The notes beneath the pieces are model-generated. The model made no database searches. It was not told where the DNA came from and saw only the letters and a program-made list of their open reading frames with translations. A stretch of DNA of 64,000 nt. Origin: Pseudomonas mucidolens. Its GTDB lineage: Bacteria > Pseudomonadota > Gammaproteobacteria > Pseudomonadales > Pseudomonadaceae. The stretch spans positions 868,001 through 932,000 of the forward strand of contig NZ_LT629802.1 of NCBI RefSeq assembly GCF_900106045.1, given 5' to 3'. A program made the position numbers and the translations under genes. Positions 9,424 to 18,418 of this stretch are shown piece after piece (the stretch's first letter is position 1; the number at the start of each line of letters is the position of its first letter).

Positions 9424-10194
9424 TCAGTCGTAAATCGCCTTCTTTTTCCACTCGGCGTCTGCATCCACGACTTTCAAACCTTCGGTCAACTCATTGACCT
9501 CGTCAGCGACCGGCTGACTGTTGCTCAATACCATGGAGTTGGCGCGTGCCAGCTGATTTTCCAAAACCTGCAACTGTTGGCTGTAGGTCGCCGGTTCAGG
9601 CTGTTTGCGCAGGTATTGCACACCACGTTCGAACGCCAGGCGCGCTTGGCCGGGCTGTTCCTGTTGCAGGGCGTGCTGGCCGAGGTGGTTGAAGAACTCG
9701 ATATGCAGCAACACCAGGATGTGGCGGATTTCCCTGATCCAATGCTTGGCTTCATTGGTGGGTAAAAAGCCGTCCTGAGCCGCGCGGGTGACTTGGCCGT
9801 GGAGTGCTTCCAGCAGAAAACGCACGTCTTTGGCCTTGGCTTCGGTCTGGATCGGGGAGGGTGGGTTGTTCACCGGGATCGATTCACCCTGGCCGATCAG
9901 CGCCTCAAGTTCCTTGATACGTGACTTGAGGGCAGCGCTGGATTTGTTGAGGGTTAGCAGGCGCTGGTTGACGTTCAGTTCCAGGCGAGTCAACAGCAGC
10001 TTGAGCGCCGGAGTCATCAATTGGCCCGGGAAGGTTTCGGTGATCTCGCCACAGCGCCGCAACCGGTCGTTGAGTTCAATCTGAGCCCGGGCCTTTTCCA
10101 GTTTGGTGTTTTCCACCACATGGTTCATATAGCCAATGGCGATCAGTACTACGATCCCGGCTATTACCAGCAGGGTGATCATGATTGGTGTCAC
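9424..10194 (-). CDS. Membrane-anchored hypothetical protein with coiled coil and TPR-like region
   Basis: I do not recognise a named family. The 256-residue product starts with one membrane helix (residues ~5-24, ITLLVIAGIVVLIAIGYMNH), then a probable coiled coil at ~25-100 rich in Leu, Lys and Glu, a Pro-rich linker (NNPPSP) and a helical part at ~120-230. LGQHALQQEQPGQARLAFER near 175 resembles a single tetratricopeptide unit. A scaffold at the cytoplasmic face of the inner membrane is plausible, but this is inference. It is a single gene, divergent from the tRNA cluster. Confidence 0.75.
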   Translation of the reverse strand: MTPIMITLLVIAGIVVLIAIGYMNHVVENTKLEKARAQIELNDRLRRCGEITETFPGQLMTPALKLLLTRLELNVNQRLLTLNKSSAALKSRIKELEALIGQGESIPVNNPPSPIQTEAKAKDVRFLLEALHGQVTRAAQDGFLPTNEAKHWIREIRHILVLLHIEFFNHLGQHALQQEQPGQARLAFERGVQYLRKQPEPATYSQQLQVLENQLARANSMVLSNSQPVADEVNELTEGLKVVDADAEWKKKAIYD

Positions 10195-10548
10195 CGGTGC
10201 GACCTCTTTATGGGATGTACGTTGAAGTGTAGTGATTGCGGCGTGTGGCGGATAGAACTGTTCGACGAGTTGAATCCGTCTTTTCCTTATATAGGAAGCG
10301 GCTTACATGGGTGCAGATTGCCATCATCTACTGATGCGAACTATAGCGCCTTGTGGGGTGCCAGAATATAGGCGTCAAACCGCGGACGGCGAGAAACTCC
10401 GCCGGTGCTGGTAAAGCAAGGCGAAGTCATTGATTTAAATAAATTTATCCATGGGGGTTGACGACCTTTCAATCCATCCATAGAATGCGCGCCACTTACA
10501 GCGTAAAGCACACAGCGAAACGCGATAAGCAGTGAATGTTGTACGTGT
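10195..10548. other. Non-coding region upstream of the tRNA-Glu/Gly cluster
   Basis: About 350 bp between the membrane-anchored hypothetical gene and the first tRNA. The left part is the promoter region of the divergent hypothetical gene; the right part (10430-10548) holds the tRNA promoter and a leader of about 60 bases. No coding frame or other RNA is evident. Confidence 0.6.
10458..10486 (+). promoter_or_regulatory. Sigma-70 promoter of the tRNA-Glu/Gly operon
   Basis: TTGACG at 10458-10463 and TAGAAT at 10481-10486 are separated by exactly 17 bp. The following GCGCGCCAC is a GC-rich discriminator, as in stringently controlled stable-RNA promoters, and recurs after the -10 of the tRNA-Val/Asp promoter at 29258. 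Confidence 0.8.
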
Positions 10549-10624
10549 GTCCCCTTCGTCTAGTGGCCTAGGACACCGCCCTTTCACGGCGGTAACAGGG
10601 GTTCGAGTCCCCTAGGGGACGCCA
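10549..10624 (+). tRNA. tRNA-Glu (anticodon TTC), copy 1
   Basis: A 76-base cloverleaf with acceptor GTCCCCT/AGGGGAC, anticodon loop CTTTCAC giving TTC, T-loop GGTTCGAGTCC and encoded CCA. It is identical to the copy at 10808. Confidence 0.98.
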
Positions 10625-10626
10625 TT

Positions 10627-10702
<76 letters not shown>

Positions 10703-10807
10703 ATTTTTAAGCAGTGTGGCTCCAGGGCGGCACTGAGTGAAACCAGGACCAAGTCTTAGGGCTAGGGTCTGGGCACTGGAATACACACCATGTGTTTCAG
10801 TTAGCGT

Positions 10808-10883
10808 GTCCCCTTCGTCTAGTGGCCTAGGACACCGCCCTTTCACGGCGGTAACAGGGGTTCGAGTCCCCTAGGGGACGCCA
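10808..10883 (+). tRNA. tRNA-Glu (anticodon TTC), copy 2
   Basis: Identical in sequence to the tRNA-Glu at 10549, about 105 bp after the first tRNA-Gly, as part of a tandem duplication of the Glu-Gly pair. Confidence 0.98.
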
Positions 10884-10886
10884 TTT

Positions 10887-10962
<76 letters not shown>

Positions 10963-10970
10963 TATTCAAT

Positions 10971-11002
10971 AAAAACGCCGCTCAGCAATGAGCGGCGTTT
11001 TT
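10971..11002 (+). terminator. Rho-independent terminator of the tRNA-Glu/Gly operon
   Basis: ACGCCGCTCA pairs with TGAGCGGCGT around a GCAA tetraloop, with A5 before and T5 after, so it can work in both directions. Confidence 0.9.
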
Positions 11003-11063
11003 GTTTGTGTGCGATACAGCGCCGGTAAATGGACCTGCCGACATAGCAGGTCCACGTGGCTGA

Positions 11064-12815
11064 TCAGAGCTTCGGCAATTGCCCGATACGGCCCATCATC
11101 TCGGTCACGATCTGCAGGTCCAGCAGGAATTGCTCGACGGTCTTGAACTCATTGTCGGTGTGCCCGGTGTATTTGGCTTCGGGCCGTGCCAGGCCGAATT
11201 GCACACCGTTGGGCAGTTCATGTACCGACGTTGCGCCGGCCGAGGTGCCGAAAGTGTGTTGCATGCCGAGGTTTTCGCTGGCGACTGCCAGTAGCGCCTT
11301 GACCCACTCGCCTTCGGGGTTGCGGTACATCGGCTTGGCGATCGAGTAATCGAAGGTCGGTGTGATACGGGTCTGGTTGCTCCACGCTGTGAGCTTGTCG
11401 GCAATTTCCTTCTTGAGCGCTTCCGGGGATTTACCTTTTGGTACCCGCAGATTGACGGCGAGCTTGAAGGTTTTTTCATCCATGCCAATAAACGTCGGGG
11501 AGGCGGTCAGCGGTCCCATGAACGCATCGGAAAAGCCCACGCCCAGTTTGCCACCGAGATAATCCAGGCCCCAGTTGTCGGCAGCGTAGCGGGCGGCGTC
11601 GGTCATTTCGTTGTGCTTGAGCGCCACCTTGCCATTCAGGCTATTGATGAAGTCAAGCATCCTCGCCACCGGATTGACGCCGGACTCGGGTTCAGATGAG
11701 TGGGCGGAAACACCGGTCACTGTCAGCTTGACGTCGTTGCCGACCACCTTGGCGTCTATCTGGAAATCGGCACCATTCGCCTTGGCATAAGCCATGCCGG
11801 CCTGTTGCAGACTGGCAGCCAATTCGACGGGTTTGTCACTGCGCAGCGTAGCCACTGAAGCCGACGGAATCTGGTTGGTCGCCAGACCGCCGGTCATCGA
11901 GATGATTTCGCCACCGTTGCCTTCTGCCTGGCGCTTGGCAAAAGTCGCCATGACAGTGCCATAGCCTTTCTCGGCGATCACCACTGGATAGCCGCCATCC
12001 AGCGCCAGGTTGTAGTTCGGCGTGGGGTTGCGTTCAAAGTAATAGGGAATGGCGTCGCCGGTGGTTTCTTCGGTGGTATCCACCAGCAATTTGAAGTTTC
12101 TCGCCAGTGGCAGCTTTTCTTCCTTGATGACTTTCATGGCATAGAGCGTCACCACGATGCCATTCTTGTCATCCTCGGTGCCGCGGCCATACATGCGGTC
12201 GCCGATCAAGGTGACCTTGAAAGGATCAAGCCTGGTGCCATCCGCCAGCACCCAGTTTTCGGGCGTCACCGGAACCACGTCGGCATGGGCGTGAATGCCC
12301 ACTACTTCATCACCCGTGCCTTCCAGGGAGACTTCATAGACGCGGTTATCGACGTTGCGAAAATTCAGGTCAAAGGACTGCGCGAGGTGCTTGATTTTGT
12401 CGGCGATCTTGAGGAATTCAGGATTGTCGTGTTGGGCGACGCCTTCAACCTGGAAGGTCGGGATCGCAACCAGTTCGCGCAAGGTTTCGGTGGCTGCAGC
12501 CCCATACTTCGCGCGTGCGTAGAGACCCAGCAGGCGATGGATTTCGTTCTGTTGTTCGGCTGAAAGCGTTTTGTTATCGAGGAAGGTCTTGATCGCCGCG
12601 CCGAGGTTGGCGGTCTTAGCCGCATCGCTCTTGGCCAGGCTACCTAGGAACGTGCGGAAATCCTTGTCCGACGCTTCATCGAAGGTCTTGAGAATGCTCG
12701 CACTTTGTTGCGGCGTAATGTTGGCGAAGGTCGGGGTGGCGAACGACGACAGGCCGGCGACCATCAAGGTAGCGGCGGCCAGGTGCTTGAGCGAAAAATC
12801 CATGTTTGTTGGCAT
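11064..12815 (-). CDS. M20 family dipeptidase, exported
   Basis: The 583-residue product has a cleavable signal peptide (LAAATLMVAGLSSFATPTFA, cleavage near residue 31) and then an M20 metallopeptidase of the PepV/dipeptidase type. Visible motifs are the first metal His in HAHADVVPV, the shared Asp in GRGTEDDKNG, the catalytic DTTEET region and the C-terminal His in GTSAGATSVHELPN. It should cleave di- or small peptides in the periplasm with two zinc ions. It is longer than cytosolic PepV (~470) because of the signal peptide and an N-terminal helical extension of about 90 residues. It is a single gene; the stop is 62 bp from the tRNA terminator. Confidence 0.88.
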   Translation of the reverse strand: MPTNMDFSLKHLAAATLMVAGLSSFATPTFANITPQQSASILKTFDEASDKDFRTFLGSLAKSDAAKTANLGAAIKTFLDNKTLSAEQQNEIHRLLGLYARAKYGAAATETLRELVAIPTFQVEGVAQHDNPEFLKIADKIKHLAQSFDLNFRNVDNRVYEVSLEGTGDEVVGIHAHADVVPVTPENWVLADGTRLDPFKVTLIGDRMYGRGTEDDKNGIVVTLYAMKVIKEEKLPLARNFKLLVDTTEETTGDAIPYYFERNPTPNYNLALDGGYPVVIAEKGYGTVMATFAKRQAEGNGGEIISMTGGLATNQIPSASVATLRSDKPVELAASLQQAGMAYAKANGADFQIDAKVVGNDVKLTVTGVSAHSSEPESGVNPVARMLDFINSLNGKVALKHNEMTDAARYAADNWGLDYLGGKLGVGFSDAFMGPLTASPTFIGMDEKTFKLAVNLRVPKGKSPEALKKEIADKLTAWSNQTRITPTFDYSIAKPMYRNPEGEWVKALLAVASENLGMQHTFGTSAGATSVHELPNGVQFGLARPEAKYTGHTDNEFKTVEQFLLDLQIVTEMMGRIGQLPKL

Positions 12816-12904
12816 TCCTTTGTGGTTGGTGTGTGGGAGATTTCTGATTTATAGGTCAGAAACATCTCCACACATTATCACCAGTCGGCAAGGAGAGGAA
12901 GGGC

Positions 12905-13546
12905 TTAATCAAGGGTGTAGCGGACCGACAGCGTCCCTTTTTTTTCTGACAGCGACAGAATTTTCACTTGGCCTACTTGCCCCAGTGTTTGCACGTGGGT
13001 ACCGCCACAGGCATAGACCGGCAGTTCACCGAAGCCGACTGCTCGCGTGTCGCCTTCCAGCAGCATATGGCGGGGCAAGTCCGCGTTGATCCATTGATTG
13101 ACTTGCTGTTGCAATGCACCGGCGTCTATGGCGTGCGCCGACTCGCCAGGTATAAATGTGATCTTGCCTTCGCCAGGCCAGTGATGGGCCTTGATCGGCA
13201 TCCAACCCAGGTTTTCACCTGCGTTGCCGATCAAATGCCCGGCGGAATGCAGGCGTGTATGCAAGACGCGACGTTCTGCGTCGACCCGCGCTTGCGTGAT
13301 GCCGAGTTCGAGCGGCTGGTCGACATAATGCACAATGTGCTCCGCTTCCTGTACCACCTTCAACACTCGGCTATCCCCCAGCCAGCCGGTGTCGAAAGGC
13401 TGACCGCCGCCCTGGGGGTGGAAGGGGGTTGAGTGCAGAACCACTGCAAACTGCTGTTCTCGGGGTGTGCATTCCAGCACCTCGACATCGGCAATCAGGT
13501 GGTCGTGGGTAAAAAACAGGCGTTCGGTCATCATCTGCATCCGCAT
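12905..13546 (-). CDS. Alanyl-tRNA editing protein (AlaX type)
   Basis: The 213-residue product is a free-standing AlaRS editing domain that hydrolyses Ser-tRNA(Ala) or Gly-tRNA(Ala). The zinc ligands are visible as HSAGH near residue 102 and CGGTH near residue 180, the HxxxH...CxxxH set of this family. The size fits AlaX-M proteins that carry the glycine-rich FHPQGGGQPFD segment (near residues 44-55). Several in-frame ATGs (13546, 13540, 13534, 13531) precede the conserved part; the first is reported but the last is equally possible. It is divergent from the LysR gene, with about 60 bp between. Confidence 0.9.
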   Translation of the reverse strand: MRMQMMTERLFFTHDHLIADVEVLECTPREQQFAVVLHSTPFHPQGGGQPFDTGWLGDSRVLKVVQEAEHIVHYVDQPLELGITQARVDAERRVLHTRLHSAGHLIGNAGENLGWMPIKAHHWPGEGKITFIPGESAHAIDAGALQQQVNQWINADLPRHMLLEGDTRAVGFGELPVYACGGTHVQTLGQVGQVKILSLSEKKGTLSVRYTLD

Positions 13547-13606
13547 CTGGGTTCTGTCTGGCAGTATAAATAGTGCGTTAATAGGTGATAATCCGCTGAA
13601 AATTCA

Positions 13607-14581
13607 ATGGACTTGTGCCTGATGAGCATCAATCTGCCTTTGCCGTTGTTGAGCGATATGGCGATTTTCGTCAAGGTGGTCGAGACCGGCAGCTTCTCCG
13701 AGGCGGCGCGTCAGTTGGGCGTCTCGCCGTCCGCCGTGAGCCGTAGTATCTCGCGCCTGGAGAAGACCCTGGCCACCCGCCTGCTGCAACGCACCACCCG
13801 CAAGCTGCGTCTGAGCGAAGGCGGTGAAGAAGTCTTCAAGCGCTGTCAGGAGATGCTCGATGCAGCGCGCTCGGTGATGGAAATCAGCGGCCAGTACACC
13901 CATGAAGCCGAAGGGCTGGTGCGGGTTAGCGTGCCGAAAGCGGTCGGGCGGTTTGTCGTGCATCCGCATATGCCGGAGTTTTTGCGACGCTACCCCAAGG
14001 TGGATGTACAACTGATCCTGGAAGATCGGCATGTGGATTTGATCGATGACAATGTCGACCTGAGCATTCGTATCACCGACAGTCCGCCGCCGGGATTGGT
14101 GGGGCGTCAGTTGCTGCCCATCGAACACCTGCTTTGCGCCACGCCGCACTACCTGGATGGGCACGGTACACCGACGCATCCTCATGATCTGTTGCAACAC
14201 AGCTGCATTTATCTGGGGGAAACACCGGGCGATGCACGCTGGAAATTTCGTCAGGGCGCCAAGGCGGTGACGGTTGGCGTGCGCGGGCGCTATGCGGCCA
14301 ACCATACCGGCGTCCGGCTGGAGGCGGTGTTGCAGGATGTGGGGATTGGCAGCTTGCCGTACTTCACGGCGCGACATGCGTTGGAGGCGGGAAGGTTGGT
14401 GCAGGTGTTGCCGGAGTGGGACTTTATTGCGTCATACCACGGTGATGCCTGGTTGTTGCATTCGCCTACGCGGTACCTGCCGCCGAAGTTGCGGGTGTTT
14501 ATCGATTATCTGGTGGCGTGTATGGCGAAAGAGCCGACATTGCGCCGGAAGGCAGGAGCCGGCAAGCCAGCTCCCCCATGA
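13607..14581 (+). CDS. LysR family transcriptional regulator
   Basis: A 324-residue LysR regulator. The N-terminal winged helix-turn-helix (FVKVVETGSFSEAARQLGVSPSAVSRSISRLEKTL, residues ~20-55, read here in two short blocks) is followed by the linker helix and a substrate-binding domain from about residue 95. It belongs to the CrgA/DhcR-like subgroup by VRVSVPKAVGRFVV. ATG 13622 is an alternative start. It may control the divergent alaX-type gene or a distant target. The last ~11 codons (GAGKPAPP) come from a REP-like hairpin at the 3' end, so the C-terminus appears extended by a repeat. Confidence 0.9.
   Translation: MDLCLMSINLPLPLLSDMAIFVKVVETGSFSEAARQLGVSPSAVSRSISRLEKTLATRLLQRTTRKLRLSEGGEEVFKRCQEMLDAARSVMEISGQYTHEAEGLVRVSVPKAVGRFVVHPHMPEFLRRYPKVDVQLILEDRHVDLIDDNVDLSIRITDSPPPGLVGRQLLPIEHLLCATPHYLDGHGTPTHPHDLLQHSCIYLGETPGDARWKFRQGAKAVTVGVRGRYAANHTGVRLEAVLQDVGIGSLPYFTARHALEAGRLVQVLPEWDFIASYHGDAWLLHSPTRYLPPKLRVFIDYLVACMAKEPTLRRKAGAGKPAPP
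14555..14575. repeat. Single REP-like hairpin at the end of the LysR gene
   Basis: GGAGC/GCTCC enclosing CGGCAAGCCA forms a short hairpin of Pseudomonas REP character. It lies inside the LysR reading frame, just before its stop codon. Confidence 0.5.
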
Positions 14582-14584
14582 AAG

Positions 14585-14992
14585 TCAGTGCTTGGACTGG
14601 TCGTCGGGCATGGCCAGCAACTGCTTTTCCTGGTTCCAGTCGAACGGTTCGTCGTTCTGCTCGGCTTCATAACGGCGTTCTTCCAGTGCCTGGTAGAGGT
14701 CGAGTTCGTCGTCGGGCATAAAATGCAGGCAATCACCGCCAAAGAACCATAGCAGGTCGCGTGGAACCAGATGAGCGATTTGCGGGTAGCGCAGGATGAC
14801 CTGACTCATCAGGTCCTGGCCCAGATACTGGCTTTCGATGGGATCGATAGGCAATAGGGCGCGCAGCTCATCGAAGCGTTCCAGGAACAGCGCGTGGCTT
14901 TCCTCTGGAACCTGCTCGGCTTCGCCGACGGCAACCAGAATGCTGCGCAGGTGGTCGAGCAAGACGAGATGATCGGCAACGACGTTGGACAC
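14585..14992 (-). CDS. PA2817-like conserved hypothetical protein
   Basis: A 135-residue acidic, soluble protein conserved in Pseudomonas next to the fadE-type gene. Features include HLVPRDLLWFFGGDCLHFMP and an acidic tail ending near EEQNDEPFDWN-like sequence. The GTG at 14992 is chosen as start because TGAGGAC sits 8 bases upstream; a TTG at 15013 opens the frame earlier but lies inside the terminator region. No function is known. The position downstream of FadE on the same strand suggests a link to fatty acid metabolism, but a terminator separates them. Confidence 0.82.
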   Translation of the reverse strand: MSNVVADHLVLLDHLRSILVAVGEAEQVPEESHALFLERFDELRALLPIDPIESQYLGQDLMSQVILRYPQIAHLVPRDLLWFFGGDCLHFMPDDELDLYQALEERRYEAEQNDEPFDWNQEKQLLAMPDDQSKH

Positions 14993-15011
14993 GAGATAAG
15001 TCCTCAAAAGC

Positions 15012-15052
15012 AAAAACGGGCGCGGGAGTATATAGCTCCCGCGCCCGTTTTT
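15012..15052 (-). terminator. Rho-independent terminator of the fadE-type gene
   Basis: AAAAACGGGCGCGGGAG and CTCCCGCGCCCGTTTTT form a perfect 17-bp arm pair around TATATAG, directly after the FadE stop codon. The A5/T5 edges make it functional on both strands. Confidence 0.92.
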
Positions 15053-15066
15053 ATATGACCGTTGGG

Positions 15067-17514
15067 TTAGCGCACCCGACCTGGCGCTTGCGCCAGTTCC
15101 TCTTTGCTGAAGTCATCCACATCGATCACCTTGCGTCGCGCCGCCTCGGCATCATGCAGCGTCTGCGCCTCGGCCGCTTGCAGCACGCCTGCCTGCAACG
15201 CGGCGTCGATGGCATTTTCCCCGGCGATCGGTTTGAGCTGACCGCTTTTGAGCGCACTGTGGAGTTTTTTCTGCAGCGGATGGCTGGCGTCGAGCAGGTC
15301 GTAGGCATGCTGCAATGCGCCCACCGGATCCTCGGCCGATTGTGGACGATAGCAACCGGCCAACAACGCTTCGAGGGTCGGATCACCCTTGGCACGGCCG
15401 ATCACCGCTGCCACTTCGGCATCCAGCGCATCGGAAGGGCCTTTGTGGCGACGACCGAACGGGAACACAATCACTCGCAACAGGCAGCCGAGGATTTTAT
15501 TCGGGAAGTTGTCGAGCAGTTTATCCAGTGCCCGTTCCGACTGCCCGAGGCTTTCTTCCATGGCCCAGGCAAACAACGGCTCCAAATGCCCGGGGGAGTC
15601 GAGGTCGTGGTAGCGCTTGAGCGCCGCCGAGGCCAGGTACATGTGGCTCAGCACATCACCCAGTCGTGCCGACAGGCGTTCGCGACGTTTCAGTTCGCCA
15701 CCGAGCAGCATCATGCTCAGGTCGGCCAGCAAGGCAAATGCAGCGGCCTGACGGTTAAGGGCACGGAAGTAACCCTGGCTCAGGCGATTGCCCGGGGCTT
15801 TTTCGAAGTGTCCCAGGCCGAGGTTCAAGACCAGGGTGCTGGCGGCGTTGCTGACGGCGAAACCGATATGTTGCAACAGCAGGCCATCGAACTCCTTGAG
15901 CGCCTGGGCATGGTCTTCGCGACCCGCCAGCGCCATCTCCTTGAGTACAAAAGGATGGCAACGAATTGCGCCCTGGCCAAAGATCATCAGGTTGCGCGAC
16001 AGGATGTTCGCACCTTCCACGGTGATGAAAATCGGCGCCCCTTGCCAACTGCGACCCAGGTAGTTGTTGGGGCCCATGATGATGCCCTTGCCGCCGTGTA
16101 CGTCCATGGCGTGGCTGATGCACTCACGGCCGCGTTCGGTCAGGTGGTACTTGAGGATCGCCGACAGCACCGAGGGTTTTTCCCCCAGGTCGACAGCGTT
16201 GGCGGTCAGTATCCGTGCACTGTCCATCAACCAGGCGTTGCCGCCAATGCGCGCCAGCGCCTCCTGAATACCTTCGAATGCCGACAGCGGCACGTTGAAC
16301 TGTTCGCGTACCTGGGCGTATTGGCCAGTCACCAGGCTGGTGAACTTGGCCGCGCCAGTGCCCACCGCGGGCAGGGAAATCGAACGGCCGACCGACAGGC
16401 AGTTCATCAACATCATCCAGCCCTTGCCGAGCATGTCCTGGCCGCCGATCAGGAAGTCCAGCGGAATGAATACATCCTTGCCCGAGTTGGGGCCGTTCAT
16501 GAACGCCGCCCCCAATGGCAGATGACGTCGGCCGATTTCCACGCCGGGAGTATCGGTGGGAATCAGTGCCAGGCTGATACCCAGGTCTTCTTCCTCGCCC
16601 AGCAGATGATCCGGGTCGTAGGCCTTGAAGGCCAGGCCCAGCAAGGTCGCTACAGGGCCCAGGGTGATATAGCGTTTTTCCCAGTTCAGGCGCAGGCCGA
16701 GGGTTTCCTTGCCTTCCCATTCTCCCTTGCAGATCACCCCGGTATCGGGCATGGCGCCGGCGTCGGAACCCGCTAGCGGGCCGGTCAGGGCAAAACACGG
16801 GATATCGTCGCCACGGGCCAGGCGTGGCAGATAGTGATTACGTTGTTCATCGGTGCCGTAGTGCAGCAGCAGTTCGGCGGGGCCCAGGGAGTTGGGGACC
16901 ATCACGGTAGACGCGAGGTCGCCACTGCGGGTCGCCAGCTTCATCGCGACCTGGGAGTGGGCGTAGGCGGAGAAACCCTTGCCGCCGAACTCCTTGGGAA
17001 TGATCAGGGCAAAGAAACCGTGTTGCTTGATGTGTTCCCAGGCGGCGGCCGGCAGGTCCATGGCCTGGCCGATCTCCCAGTCGGTGACCATGGCGCACAG
17101 ATCTTCGGTGGGGCCGTCGATAAACGCCTGCTCTTCCTCTGTCAGTTGCGCCTTGGGATAGGCCAGCAATTTGTCCCAATCGGGGCGACCACTGAATAGC
17201 TCGCCGTCCCACCACACGGTACCGGCATCAATGGCATCGCGTTCGGTCTCGGACATCGGCGGCAAGACTTTCTGAAACCAACTGAACAGCGGGGCGGTGA
17301 AGTAGCGACGACGCAGGTCCGGCAGCAACAACGGCGCGGCCACCACCGCGAGCAACACCCAGAAGATCAGCAGCAACCAGCCTGGCGCATGACTGAAGGC
17401 GCCCATCGCCAACAGGTAGACGGCTACCACGCCCAGGGCGGGCAGGGGCGCGGTGCGACGGTGTGCCAGATAGGCAATCCCGAGCACCAGAACCAGTATC
17501 CACAACAACAGCAT
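15067..17514 (-). CDS. fadE: Acyl-CoA dehydrogenase, FadE type
   Basis: The 815-residue enzyme matches the length and layout of E. coli FadE (814 aa): two N-terminal membrane segments (LLLWILVLVLGIAYLA and a second near residue 40), the acyl-CoA dehydrogenase core at ~85-520 (CFALTGPLAGSDAGAMPDTG; LTERGRECISHAMDVHGGKG) and the long FadE C-terminal domain to the end. It performs the first oxidation step of beta-oxidation at the inner membrane. The start at 17514 has a perfect GGAGGA ribosome site; the longer frame to 17541 does not. It is followed by a strong terminator. The divergent transglutaminase-like gene begins 200 bp upstream. Confidence 0.95.
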   Translation of the reverse strand: MLLLWILVLVLGIAYLAHRRTAPLPALGVVAVYLLAMGAFSHAPGWLLLIFWVLLAVVAAPLLLPDLRRRYFTAPLFSWFQKVLPPMSETERDAIDAGTVWWDGELFSGRPDWDKLLAYPKAQLTEEEQAFIDGPTEDLCAMVTDWEIGQAMDLPAAAWEHIKQHGFFALIIPKEFGGKGFSAYAHSQVAMKLATRSGDLASTVMVPNSLGPAELLLHYGTDEQRNHYLPRLARGDDIPCFALTGPLAGSDAGAMPDTGVICKGEWEGKETLGLRLNWEKRYITLGPVATLLGLAFKAYDPDHLLGEEEDLGISLALIPTDTPGVEIGRRHLPLGAAFMNGPNSGKDVFIPLDFLIGGQDMLGKGWMMLMNCLSVGRSISLPAVGTGAAKFTSLVTGQYAQVREQFNVPLSAFEGIQEALARIGGNAWLMDSARILTANAVDLGEKPSVLSAILKYHLTERGRECISHAMDVHGGKGIIMGPNNYLGRSWQGAPIFITVEGANILSRNLMIFGQGAIRCHPFVLKEMALAGREDHAQALKEFDGLLLQHIGFAVSNAASTLVLNLGLGHFEKAPGNRLSQGYFRALNRQAAAFALLADLSMMLLGGELKRRERLSARLGDVLSHMYLASAALKRYHDLDSPGHLEPLFAWAMEESLGQSERALDKLLDNFPNKILGCLLRVIVFPFGRRHKGPSDALDAEVAAVIGRAKGDPTLEALLAGCYRPQSAEDPVGALQHAYDLLDASHPLQKKLHSALKSGQLKPIAGENAIDAALQAGVLQAAEAQTLHDAEAARRKVIDVDDFSKEELAQAPGRVR

Positions 17515-17714
17515 ATTCAATCCTCCGTGAAACCAGGGCAAAACACCCTCAGAGCTTAGTCGGTGTCCGAAAAAGCGTGCGTCGAGGGTGTTACGTGTTG
17601 TGCCAGGCAGTACGATTCAGACACAGGCGTGAAGCGCCGACATTTGGCCGAATCGTCGTTATCCCTGGGCCGGACCTGTGGTTAGACTTCAGGTTCGCCT
17701 CGGAGAAAATTCCC

Positions 17715-18375
17715 ATGAATGCGTACTTGAGTCCCAGCCGCTTCATCGATAGTGACCACCCTGCGGTGGTGGAGTTCGCTGAAAAACATCGCGGTTCGAG
17801 CCTTGATCCCCGTGACCAGGCAGTCAGTCTCTACTACGCCGTGCGTGAGGCGGTGCGCTACAACCCTTACACCTTCAGTCGTGATCCGCAAACCCTCAGC
17901 GGCAGTTACGCGCTGGCCGCAGGTCAGAGTTATTGCGTGCCCAAGGCCACCCTGTTGGCGGCCTGTGCGCGGCATTGCGGCATACCGGCTCGCATCGGCC
18001 TGGCCGATGTGCGAAATCACCTGTCGACCCCGCGCTTGATCGAGTTGCTCAAAAGTGACGTGTTCGCCATGCACGGTTACACCGAGCTGTATTTGCACGG
18101 GCATTGGGTCAAGGCCACGCCGGCGTTCAACCAGCAACTGTGCGAATTGTTCGATGTACCGCCACTGGATTTCGACGGAATCAACGACAGTGTTTTCCAC
18201 CCGTACAACCGCCAGGGGCAGCGCGCCATGGAATACGTGGTGGATCATGGACAGTTTGCCGATGTGCCTGAGGACTTCTTTTTTACCCACCTGGAGACAT
18301 GTTACCCCCCACCTGTTTGGCGAGCAGATGCCGCCACTGCTGGGCGACATCCAGGGCGATTTAAGCCGCGGCTGA
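17715..18375 (+). pseudogene. Transglutaminase-like domain protein, frameshifted near its 3' end
   Basis: Without the disruption this would be a 219-residue transglutaminase-core protein (ATG 17715, stop 18373-18375). The catalytic Cys is in QSYCVPKATLLAACARHCG and the His in MHGYTELYLHGHWVKATP. After THLETCYP the reading frame changes: frame +1 continues HLFGEQMPPLLGDIQGDLSRG, the expected family ending, whereas the uninterrupted frame gives an unrelated Arg-rich tail that runs to 18425 into the next gene. The switch point is a C6 run at 18305-18310, where one C too many is present. About 90% of the protein, including the catalytic core, is intact, so it might still fold. The function of this PA2814-like family is unknown. 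Confidence 0.85.
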
Positions 18376-18418
18376 ACCGGCGTATGCTGCCTCGGCATTC
18401 ATCCATTGGGAGGCGGTC

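Noticed and set aside
15055..16776. Long open frame (573 codons) on the plus strand
   Set aside because: It is the complement of fadE; the predicted protein is rich in Gln, His and Arg with no family pattern, as expected for an antisense frame in GC-rich DNA.
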